Translations under genes and position numbers: made by a program
The notes under the pieces: model-generated
Seen by the model: the letters and a program-made list of their open reading frames with translations, nothing else
Told to the model about the DNA's origin: nothing
The model's database searches: none
NCBI GenBank assembly: GCA_017502425.1
Contig: JAFVVB010000049.1
Location: 1-10,487, forward strand
Direction: 5' to 3'
Source: Ruminococcus sp.
GTDB taxonomy: Bacteria; Bacillota; Clostridia; Oscillospirales; Acutalibacteraceae
DNA length: 10,487 nt
In this document: positions 1 to 6,143 of the stretch, piece after piece
Layout of the letters: every line of letters starts with the position of its first letter
How positions within the stretch are numbered: position 1 is the stretch's first letter

Positions 1-338
1 ACAACGATGGCGACCTTTATTACTTCATGGATACTGAGACATGGGAGCAGGTTCCAATCAACGCTTCTATTCTTGGTGATAACTTCAAATTCGTTAAAGA
101 GAATATGTCATGTAAGGTTCTTTCTTACAAAGGCAATGTATTCGGTGTTGAACCACCTAACTTTGTAGAGCTTCAGATCACTCAGACTGATCCTGGTTTC
201 GCTGGTAACACAGCTACAAACGCTACTAAGCCAGCTACTGTTGAAACAGGTGCTGAGATTAAAGTTCCTCTCTTTATTGAAGAGGGCGAGATGGTTCAGA
301 TCGATACTCGTACAGGTGAATACCTCGGTAGAGCATAA
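1..338 (+). CDS. efp: Elongation factor P, C-terminal part (5' end outside window)
   Basis: EF-P binds the ribosome between the P and E sites and relieves stalling at consecutive prolines. The first complete codon is at base 3, and about 112 residues are visible, against a usual length near 185. What remains is the OB-fold domain II (from NDGDLYYFMDTETWEQ) and domain III, which holds the diagnostic C-terminal stretch: DPGFAGNTATNATKPA, then ETGAEIKVPLFIEEGE, then DTRTGEYLGRA just before TAA at 336-338. Domain I, with the modifiable tip residue, lies outside, so the modification type cannot be judged. The 12-base gap to the next gene and the shared terminator at 859-895 suggest co-transcription with that gene. 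Confidence 0.97.
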   Translation, partial: NDGDLYYFMDTETWEQVPINASILGDNFKFVKENMSCKVLSYKGNVFGVEPPNFVELQITQTDPGFAGNTATNATKPATVETGAEIKVPLFIEEGEMVQIDTRTGEYLGRA

Positions 339-350
339 GGAGTGTTTAGC

Positions 351-842
351 ATGACTTTATCTGAAAAAATTTCTTACATCAAAGGTTTAGCTGATGGTCT
401 TGAGCTTGATAATGATAAGAAGGAAGTAAAAGTTCTTAATGCTATTATTGAGCTTTTAGATGATATGTCAATTGCTGTTGAGAGCATGGAAGATCTTTAT
501 GATGACCTTTCTGAGCAGGTTGACGCTATCGATGAAGATCTTACTACTTTAGAAGATGATTTCTACGATGATTGCGACTGTTGCGATTGTGACTGTGACG
601 ACTGTGATGATTACGATTGCGATTGTTGTGATTGTTACGATGATGAGGACGAGGCTTACTATGAAGTAACATGTGGTAAATGTGAAGAGCAGATTTGCGT
701 AAGTGAAGATGTTCTTTTAGAGGGTGAGATTACATGCCCTAACTGCGGTGAGCTTCTTGAATTTGATTTCTCAGGATTATTTGACGAAGACTGCGAATGT
801 GGTTGCGGTTGCTGTGATGATTCTGATGACTTCATGTCATAA
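351..842 (+). CDS. CD1247-type small acidic zinc-ribbon protein with Asp/Cys-rich segment
   Basis: The product is 163 residues from ATG 351. I chose this start because AAGGAG (337-342) lies 8 bases upstream; an in-frame GTG at 342 overlaps that site and is unlikely. The N-terminal third (MTLSEKISYIKGLADGLELD..., about 1-65) is helical and acidic and resembles the N-terminal domain of clostridial CD1247-like proteins, often found beside efp; this is recalled, not searched. Residues 73-101 are almost only Asp and Cys, with 10 Cys. A zinc-ribbon follows with CGKC (108-111) and CPNC (129-132), and a second Cys cluster, CECGCGCC, lies at 148-155. In all there are 20 Cys. No signal peptide or membrane segment is visible, so it is probably cytosolic. 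The biochemical function is unknown; metal binding is inferred from composition only. Confidence 0.85.
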   Translation: MTLSEKISYIKGLADGLELDNDKKEVKVLNAIIELLDDMSIAVESMEDLYDDLSEQVDAIDEDLTTLEDDFYDDCDCCDCDCDDCDDYDCDCCDCYDDEDEAYYEVTCGKCEEQICVSEDVLLEGEITCPNCGELLEFDFSGLFDEDCECGCGCCDDSDDFMS

Positions 843-858
843 TATTTTTAACATTATT

Positions 859-895
859 AACACCTCTCGTGTATTATAACGAGGGGTGTTTTTTT
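859..895 (+). terminator. Rho-independent terminator after the efp unit
   Basis: The arms ACACCTCTCGT (860-870) and ACGAGGGGTGT (879-889) pair over 11 base pairs with one G-U wobble (T865-G884), around an 8-base loop (871-878). An extra A859-T890 pair is possible. The 3' arm runs straight into seven T (889-895). It begins 17 bases after the stop codon of the zinc-ribbon gene. Unusually, the start codon of yunB lies in its T-tract. Confidence 0.92.
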
Positions 896-896
896 G
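881..896 (+). promoter_or_regulatory. Shine-Dalgarno-like site and TTG start of yunB embedded in the terminator
   Basis: GAGGGG (881-886) is the only purine-rich site before the yunB TTG (894-896), at a normal 7-base spacing. The same bases form the 3' arm of the terminator stem. On any transcript that reads through from efp, the site would be base-paired with 863-868 and probably hidden from ribosomes. A TAA at 858-860 is in frame with yunB, and no ATG or GTG lies in frame between it and 894. The overlap is seen directly; the regulatory effect is inferred. Confidence 0.55.
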
Positions 897-1541
897 CGCG
901 CAAAAAAGAAATTATCAAAATTCCAGTACACATTCCGTAAAGTGTGCACTATCGTTGCTGTACTGATTATTTCGATTGTTATGATATTCGAGCTCACTAT
1001 AAGAGATAGAATCGAATTAGCTATGACAGCACAGATTAAAAGTTCTTCTCATCGCGTAATAAATGAGTCAATAGACAAATTTCTGACTAATAATAGAGAA
1101 ATTTGTAACGAGCTGATAGAATGCTCTTCGGATACTGAAAACACCGTTAAGTATATCTCAGAAAATATCCACTCTGTAAATTTATTAAAAACAGGTGTTA
1201 CACAGTGTGTATCTGAAGCGTTGATAAACCATATGAACAAAGACGGGATAAACGTCAAACTTGGTAATTTCACTGGACTTAATCTGTTTTCTGATACCGG
1301 ACCTAATATATATTTTGATATCGACGCCACACCGTGTGTAAGTTGTGAATTTATCAGTAGTTTCGAAAGTAGTGGTGTAAATCAGACAGTGCATCATATT
1401 AAACTTGAATTATTAGTTGATATTTACGTAGGAAATCCTATTAGAATAGAATCGATTAAGTTTAAAACAATGTATGAAGTTGCTCAGACAGTAGTAATCG
1501 GATCTGTACCGTCTGCTTATGGTACAATATCTAGATATTGA
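894..1541 (+). CDS. yunB: Sporulation protein YunB
   Basis: YunB is a membrane-anchored protein of spore-forming Firmicutes, made in the mother cell in Bacillus; its molecular role is poorly known. This copy has 215 residues, shorter than the roughly 250 of B. subtilis. A basic N-terminus (MRAKKKLSKFQYTFRK) is followed by one membrane helix at about 16-36 and then an extracytoplasmic or intermembrane domain. Family hallmarks are GNFTGLNLFSDTGP (124-137), FESSGVNQTVHHIKLEL (157-173) and, near the end, AQTVVIGSVPSAYG (197-210). The start is TTG 894: the next in-frame ATG (981, residue 30) would cut the membrane helix and has no ribosome site. No terminator is visible after it. Its presence suggests that the organism forms spores or descends from a spore former. 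Confidence 0.9.
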   Translation: MRAKKKLSKFQYTFRKVCTIVAVLIISIVMIFELTIRDRIELAMTAQIKSSSHRVINESIDKFLTNNREICNELIECSSDTENTVKYISENIHSVNLLKTGVTQCVSEALINHMNKDGINVKLGNFTGLNLFSDTGPNIYFDIDATPCVSCEFISSFESSGVNQTVHHIKLELLVDIYVGNPIRIESIKFKTMYEVAQTVVIGSVPSAYGTISRY

Positions 1542-1578
1542 TGTGATTTATGAATTTACTGTTAAAAACCTCAATATA

Positions 1579-1619
1579 GTGATAAAACCTATTGAAATCA
1601 TATGCATATTGTGATAAAA
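1579..1619 (+). repeat. 9-bp direct repeat GTGATAAAA upstream of miaB
   Basis: GTGATAAAA occurs at 1579-1587 and again at 1611-1619, 32 bases apart start to start, about three helical turns. The second copy includes most of the -10 element of the promoter proposed here. The spacing could suit a regulator binding one face of the DNA, but in AT-rich intergenic DNA chance is a fair alternative. Confidence 0.35.
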
Positions 1620-1620
1620 T
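1592..1620 (+). promoter_or_regulatory. Probable sigma-A promoter of the miaB-mutS-mutL-miaA operon
   Basis: The -35 element TTGAAA (1592-1597) and the -10 element TAAAAT (1615-1620) are separated by exactly 17 bases. The -10 is preceded by TGA (1612-1614), matching the extended -10 TGn pattern. Transcription would begin near 1627, leaving a leader of about 28 bases that contains the AGGGGG ribosome site (1641-1646). This is the only intergenic gap upstream of seven closely spaced genes, so it is probably the main promoter for all of them. Confidence 0.7.
1600..1609. repeat. Perfect palindrome ATATGCATAT within the promoter spacer
   Basis: The 10-base sequence equals its own reverse complement and lies between the -35 and -10 elements of the miaB promoter. 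A dimeric repressor bound there would block RNA polymerase. The site is short and AT-rich, so it may be coincidence. No regulator gene adjoins it. Confidence 0.35.
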
Positions 1621-1654
1621 ATCTAGGATAATACATAATTAGGGGGATAGTGTC

Positions 1655-3073
1655 TTGACGGATAAAAGATTGACAGAAAATCAAGCAATATCTCAAGAGG
1701 AATATTTTAATCTGACTGCTGAAATTATGAACGCAAGAAAGCGCGGGGAAGTACCTTTAGCTTTTGTCAGAACTTACGGTTGTCAGCAGAACGTTGCTGA
1801 TAGTGAACGCATTAAAGGTATGCTCGATAAAGCAGGGTTTTCTTTTACTGATAATGTTGAGGATGCTGACTTTATTTTATTTAATACATGTGCTGTCAGA
1901 GAACATGCTGAAGACAGGGTTTTTGGTAATGTCGGTGCGCTTAAGAATATTAAGAGAAAACATCCTACTACAATTATCGCTTTGTGCGGATGTATGATGG
2001 AGCAGGAACACGTTTCAAAACGTATTCAGGAAAGTTTTCCTTTTGTTACTTTAGTTTTCGGAACTAACTGCCTACATGAGTTTCCACGACTTCTGTATAA
2101 TTCACTTCTCTACGGCAAGAGAACATTTTTACGTGGTAATACTGATGAGAATGTTTATGAAGGAATTCCTATTAAGCGAGATGGATTGTTTAAAGGATTT
2201 CTACCGATAATGTATGGTTGCGATAATTTTTGCTCATACTGCATAGTGCCATATGTCAGGGGAAGAGAAAAGAGTCGTAAGCCACAGGTTGTTATTGACG
2301 AAGCACGACAGATGATTGAATCCGGATATAAAGACATTTGTCTTTTGGGTCAGAATGTTAACTCGTATGGTAAAGGACTCAAACCGCGACCTAATTTTGC
2401 GTCTTTATTAAAGGAAATTGATGAAATTGATGGTGATTATTGGTTGAGGTTTATGACATCTCATCCTAAAGATTGCACTAAAGAGCTTATAGATACTATC
2501 GCTCAGAGTAAGCATATCAGCCATCATCTCCATCTTCCGTTTCAGTCGGGTTCAAATAGGATTTTAGAGTTGATGAATCGTCGATATACTCGTGAAAAGT
2601 ATCTTGATATCATAAAGTATGCCAAAGAGAGAATCCCTGATTTATCACTCACCAGTGATATTATCGTAGGATTTCCTGGCGAAACTTATGAGGATTTTCA
2701 GCAGACGCTTGAATTAATCAAAGAAGTAGAATTTACCTCTCTATTTACTTTTATCTACTCTCGTAGAAAAGGAACACCTGCTGCTACTATGGAAGATGTT
2801 GCGACTGACGAAGAAAAATCCAAGTGGTTTCAGGAGTTGCTTAAAGTTCAAGAAGAAATTGCTGCTAAGAGATGTGCTTTGATGGTTGGTTCAACGCAAA
2901 AAGTACTGGTTGAAGAAAAATGCTCTAATAAAGAAGGAGTACTGTGCGGTAGAACCAGCGGTAATATTATTGTCGAATTTGCCGGTGATGAAACATTAAT
3001 CGGTTCATTTAAAAATATTAAAATAACTAAAGCTCGTAACTGGATATTAAACGGCGAGCTTATAAAGGAGTAA
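1655..3073 (+). CDS. miaB: tRNA-2-methylthio-N6-dimethylallyladenosine synthase MiaB
   Basis: MiaB is a radical-SAM methylthiotransferase that converts i6A37 to ms2i6A37 in tRNAs reading U-initial codons, using two [4Fe-4S] clusters. The 472-residue product starts at TTG 1655, 8 bases after AGGGGG (1641-1646). The N-terminal methylthiotransferase domain (about 35-165) carries the three cluster cysteines C43 (RTYGCQQN), C79 (FNTCAVRE) and C113 (CGCMMEQ). The radical-SAM domain holds the CxxxCxxC motif as C189, C193 and C196 in GCDNFCSYCIVPYVRGREKSR, with downstream family motifs LLGQNVNSYG and HLPFQSGSN. A C-terminal TRAM RNA-binding domain spans about 408-470. The N-terminal extension of some 35 residues before the first domain is usual in Gram-positive MiaB. 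It is the first gene of the operon; its partner miaA lies four genes downstream. Confidence 0.97.
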   Translation: MTDKRLTENQAISQEEYFNLTAEIMNARKRGEVPLAFVRTYGCQQNVADSERIKGMLDKAGFSFTDNVEDADFILFNTCAVREHAEDRVFGNVGALKNIKRKHPTTIIALCGCMMEQEHVSKRIQESFPFVTLVFGTNCLHEFPRLLYNSLLYGKRTFLRGNTDENVYEGIPIKRDGLFKGFLPIMYGCDNFCSYCIVPYVRGREKSRKPQVVIDEARQMIESGYKDICLLGQNVNSYGKGLKPRPNFASLLKEIDEIDGDYWLRFMTSHPKDCTKELIDTIAQSKHISHHLHLPFQSGSNRILELMNRRYTREKYLDIIKYAKERIPDLSLTSDIIVGFPGETYEDFQQTLELIKEVEFTSLFTFIYSRRKGTPAATMEDVATDEEKSKWFQELLKVQEEIAAKRCALMVGSTQKVLVEEKCSNKEGVLCGRTSGNIIVEFAGDETLIGSFKNIKITKARNWILNGELIKE

Positions 3074-3077
3074 AACT

Positions 3078-3482
3078 ATGGAATTAATTAAACTTGCAAG
3101 ACAGATGGGACATGCTATTCAGGATGAAAAAGCATATAAGGATTTACAGACAGCAAAAGATGCTGCTGATAATGATAATGAATTACAGGATCTTATCGGT
3201 GAATTTAACTTAAAGAGAATGGCTATCAACAACGAAGCATGTAAGGAAGACAGAGATGAAGAAAAGCTCAGAACTTTAAACGAGGAGATGCGTAGCGTTT
3301 ACTCAAAAGTTATGGCTAATGAAAATATGACTGCTTATAATAACGCAAAAACAGAACTTGATACACTTTTACAACGTGTACTTGCTATCATTACTCAGTC
3401 AGCTGAAGGCGAAGATCCTGATACTACTGATTTTTCTACTTCTTGTACACATGATTGTTCTACTTGCGGTGGTTGTCACTAA
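3078..3482 (+). CDS. YlbF/YmcA (Ric) family protein with C-terminal cysteine tail
   Basis: This 134-residue helical protein matches the YlbF/YmcA family. In B. subtilis, family members RicA (YmcA) and RicF (YlbF) join RicT (YaaT) in an iron-sulfur-containing complex that affects RNase Y-dependent mRNA processing, competence, biofilm formation and sporulation. ATG 3078 follows AAGGAG (3065-3070, inside the end of miaB) at 7 bases, and only 4 bases separate it from miaB. Residues 1-110 look like the paired-helix domain. The tail (121-134) is TSCTHDCSTCGGCH, a CxxxCxxCxxC set (C123, C127, C130, C133); C55 lies within the helical part. In B. subtilis ymcA directly follows ymcB (miaB), so synteny favours the RicA type. 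Cluster binding by the tail is inferred. Which of YlbF or YmcA is the true orthologue cannot be settled from this window. Confidence 0.9.
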   Translation: MELIKLARQMGHAIQDEKAYKDLQTAKDAADNDNELQDLIGEFNLKRMAINNEACKEDRDEEKLRTLNEEMRSVYSKVMANENMTAYNNAKTELDTLLQRVLAIITQSAEGEDPDTTDFSTSCTHDCSTCGGCH

Positions 3483-3514
3483 TTTGTTAATTTACAGGTA
3501 AGGAATGAGGGTAT

Positions 3515-6127
3515 ATGGCTGAGTTATCTCCAATGATGAAGCAATACTTCAATATAAAAGAACAGAATAAAGACAGCATTGTGTTTTTCAGACTCGGAGA
3601 TTTCTACGAAATGTTTTTTGACGATGCTAAAATAGCGTCCAAAGAACTAGAACTTACGCTTACCGGTAGGGATTGTGGTCAGAAAGAAAGAGCACCGATG
3701 TGCGGTGTACCTTTTCATAGTGCCGAGAACTATATCGCACGACTTGTATCTAAAGGATATAAAGTTGCTATTTGCGAACAAACTGAAGACCCATCAAAAG
3801 CTAAAGGTATCGTGAAACGAGATATTATCAGAGTTATCACACCCGGAACTGTAATGGAAAGCAGTATGCTTGATGAGAGTGAGAATAACTATATTTGCTG
3901 CGCTTATTCTACTTCTGATGTTATTGGTATTTGTTTCTGCGATATTTCTACGGGTCAGCTTAATGTCACCAGCATCAATAAAAATGATGCTGTTTCTGAA
4001 CTGAAATCTCAGCTTACGTCATACTCACCTAAAGAGATATTACTCGGTGGTTCACTCAAAAATGATCAGGAATTACTTTCATTTGTAAAAGATAAGCTAT
4101 CATCTTATGTCGCTTATGTTGACGATGATGCGTGCGGCTATCTTGAGTGTGCTGATATTGTTCTTTCGCATTTTGGTGCAAAACAAGCTGAGCTTGTTGC
4201 TGATAATAAAGATATAATTATTTCGTTGGGTGCGTTACTCAGCTACCTTAAAAATACTCAGAAAACAGGTCTGGAACGTATCGAATCAATTGATTTGTAC
4301 TCTGACGACCAGTATATGAGTCTTGACTATAATACACGCAGAAATCTTGAACTTACTCAGACTATGCGTACAAAAGAAAAGAAGCATTCTTTGCTATGGG
4401 TTTTAGATAACACTAAAACCGCCATGGGTAAACGTATGATTCGTTCATGGGTCGAGCATCCTTTGATGAATGTGACCCAGATTATTAAACGTCAGAATGC
4501 TGTTGAAGAATTAGTTAATAATACTGTTAAGCGCCTTGAAATATCAGCGATGCTGGTAGGTGTTTTTGATATCGAACGATTGATGACGAGAATCGTTTAC
4601 GGTTCTGCCAACGCACGTGAGTTGCGCTCACTTTGTTCTGCTATTTCTAATTTACCTCAGTTACACGATGAGTTGTGTGATTCTAAATCAAAGTATCTTA
4701 AAGAGATTTATAATAATCTCGATACCTTACAGGATATAAGAGAGCTTATCGATAACGCAATCGTTGATGAACCACCGTTTTCTGTTAGAGAAGGTGGTAT
4801 GATACGTAAAGGATACAGCGAAGAACTGGATGTTTTATCCGGTGATATGAATAATTCAACCTCTTTACTTGCTAAAATTGAGGCTGAGCAGAAAGAACTT
4901 ACCGGTATACCTAAACTAAAAGTCGGATATAATCGTGTGTTCGGTTACTATATTGAAGTTACCAATTCTTACAAAGAAATGGTACCTGAAAGCTATATTA
5001 GAAAACAAACGCTCGCTAACTGTGAGCGATACATAACTCAAGAACTCAAAGAACTTGAAGGAAGAATTTTAGGTGCTAAAGACAGAGCTATCGCACTTGA
5101 ATATACACTCTTTGATTCGCTCAGAAAAACAATCGCTGAGAATCTTAACAGAATCGAAAAGTCTGCGCATGCTATTGCAACTTTAGATGTACTTGTGTCT
5201 TTAGCTAATGTAGCATCTTCTAACCGCTATGTAAAACCTGAAGTCAACCTTTCAAGTGTAATCAGACTTAAAGACAGCAGACATCCTGTTGTCGAGGCAT
5301 TACTTGATACTACACCGTTTGTACCTAATGATGTATTTCTTGATAATGATTCTAATAGAGTTGCTATTATCACGGGCCCTAATATGGCAGGTAAATCTAC
5401 ATATATGCGTCAGGTAGCACTAATTGTGCTTATGGCTCAGATGGGAAGTTTTGTACCGGCATCATATGCTGAAATTGGCATTGTGGATAGTATTTTCACC
5501 CGAGTCGGTGCTTCTGACGATTTAGCGTCAGGACAGTCAACATTTATGGTTGAAATGAACGAAGTGGCTAATATCATAACTAACGCTACTAAAAAGAGTT
5601 TGCTCATTTTAGATGAAATCGGTAGAGGTACTTCTACTTACGATGGTATGAGTATCGCAAGAGCTGTTCTTGAATATGTCGCTGATAAAAAGCGTCTGGG
5701 TGCAAAATCACTTTTTGCTACTCACTATCATGAACTAACCGTTTTAGATCAGATTTTAGATGGTGTTAAAAATTATAACATCGCTGTAAAAAAACGCGGA
5801 GACGATATTACATTTCTTCGTAGAATTGTACCTGGTGGTGCTGATGACAGCTATGGTATCGAAGTAGCAAAACTTGCAGGTATTCCTGAATCTGTAATCA
5901 GTAGAGCTAAAGAAATTCTGAAAGATTTAACATATGATAGTACATCTTTCGGTTCTATAAATACAAATTCAAAGAAACAGGATGCTTTCGATGAAAGCGA
6001 TCAGTTATCACTGATTACTGATAATAATAACGCTGTTTGCGATAAACTCAATAGTGTTGATATTAATACTTTAACACCTATTGAAGCAATGAATTTACTG
6101 TATGAATTAAAGAATATGGCCCAGTGA
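3515..6127 (+). CDS. mutS: DNA mismatch repair protein MutS
   Basis: MutS recognises base mismatches and small loops, then becomes an ATP-bound sliding clamp that recruits MutL. At 870 residues it has the full MutS1 length. Visible in order: the mismatch-reading F30-Y31-E32 in LGDFYEMFF; the connector, core and clamp domains through about residue 560, including SVREGGMIRKGY and VGYNRVFGYYIEV; and the ABC-type ATPase. The ATPase shows Walker A GPNMAGKST (621-629), an ST-rich loop (SGQSTFMVEM), Walker B ending in D700-E701 (LLILDEIGRGTST) and H737 in FATHYHEL. Near the C-terminus QLSLI (830-834) resembles the beta-clamp-binding motifs of other MutS proteins, before the conserved tail LTPIEAMNLLYELK. 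The start is ATG 3515, with AAGGA (3500-3504) 10 bases upstream and GAGGG (3507-3511) too close. The Bacillus gene cotE, between ymcA and mutS there, is absent here. Confidence 0.98.
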   Translation: MAELSPMMKQYFNIKEQNKDSIVFFRLGDFYEMFFDDAKIASKELELTLTGRDCGQKERAPMCGVPFHSAENYIARLVSKGYKVAICEQTEDPSKAKGIVKRDIIRVITPGTVMESSMLDESENNYICCAYSTSDVIGICFCDISTGQLNVTSINKNDAVSELKSQLTSYSPKEILLGGSLKNDQELLSFVKDKLSSYVAYVDDDACGYLECADIVLSHFGAKQAELVADNKDIIISLGALLSYLKNTQKTGLERIESIDLYSDDQYMSLDYNTRRNLELTQTMRTKEKKHSLLWVLDNTKTAMGKRMIRSWVEHPLMNVTQIIKRQNAVEELVNNTVKRLEISAMLVGVFDIERLMTRIVYGSANARELRSLCSAISNLPQLHDELCDSKSKYLKEIYNNLDTLQDIRELIDNAIVDEPPFSVREGGMIRKGYSEELDVLSGDMNNSTSLLAKIEAEQKELTGIPKLKVGYNRVFGYYIEVTNSYKEMVPESYIRKQTLANCERYITQELKELEGRILGAKDRAIALEYTLFDSLRKTIAENLNRIEKSAHAIATLDVLVSLANVASSNRYVKPEVNLSSVIRLKDSRHPVVEALLDTTPFVPNDVFLDNDSNRVAIITGPNMAGKSTYMRQVALIVLMAQMGSFVPASYAEIGIVDSIFTRVGASDDLASGQSTFMVEMNEVANIITNATKKSLLILDEIGRGTSTYDGMSIARAVLEYVADKKRLGAKSLFATHYHELTVLDQILDGVKNYNIAVKKRGDDITFLRRIVPGGADDSYGIEVAKLAGIPESVISRAKEILKDLTYDSTSFGSINTNSKKQDAFDESDQLSLITDNNNAVCDKLNSVDINTLTPIEAMNLLYELKNMAQ

Positions 6128-6143
6128 AAGTAGGTGAACACGT

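Noticed and set aside
342..350. In-frame GTG at 342 as start of the zinc-ribbon gene.
   Set aside because: It overlaps the AAGGAG ribosome site (337-342), whereas ATG 351 is placed ideally 8 bases after it.
567..653. Asp/Cys tract read as a DNA tandem repeat or CRISPR-like array.
   Set aside because: The GAT/GAC and TGT/TGC codons vary without a fixed unit length or spacers, and the stretch is in frame within a conserved gene.
848..877. Possible sigma-A promoter for yunB: TTAACA (848-853), 18 bases, TATTAT (872-877) in the terminator loop.
   Set aside because: Transcription would start near 884, cutting off most of the Shine-Dalgarno site and leaving almost no leader. In such AT-rich DNA these hexamers arise easily. 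I also saw no convincing sigma-E or sigma-K elements here.
1049..1397. Open frames on the - strand across yunB.
   Set aside because: They lie wholly within a recognisable conserved gene, have no ribosome sites or family resemblance, and are mirror images of its coding sequence.
1542..1591. Terminator after yunB.
   Set aside because: No GC-containing hairpin followed by a T-run is present; the stretch is AT-rich without a stable stem.
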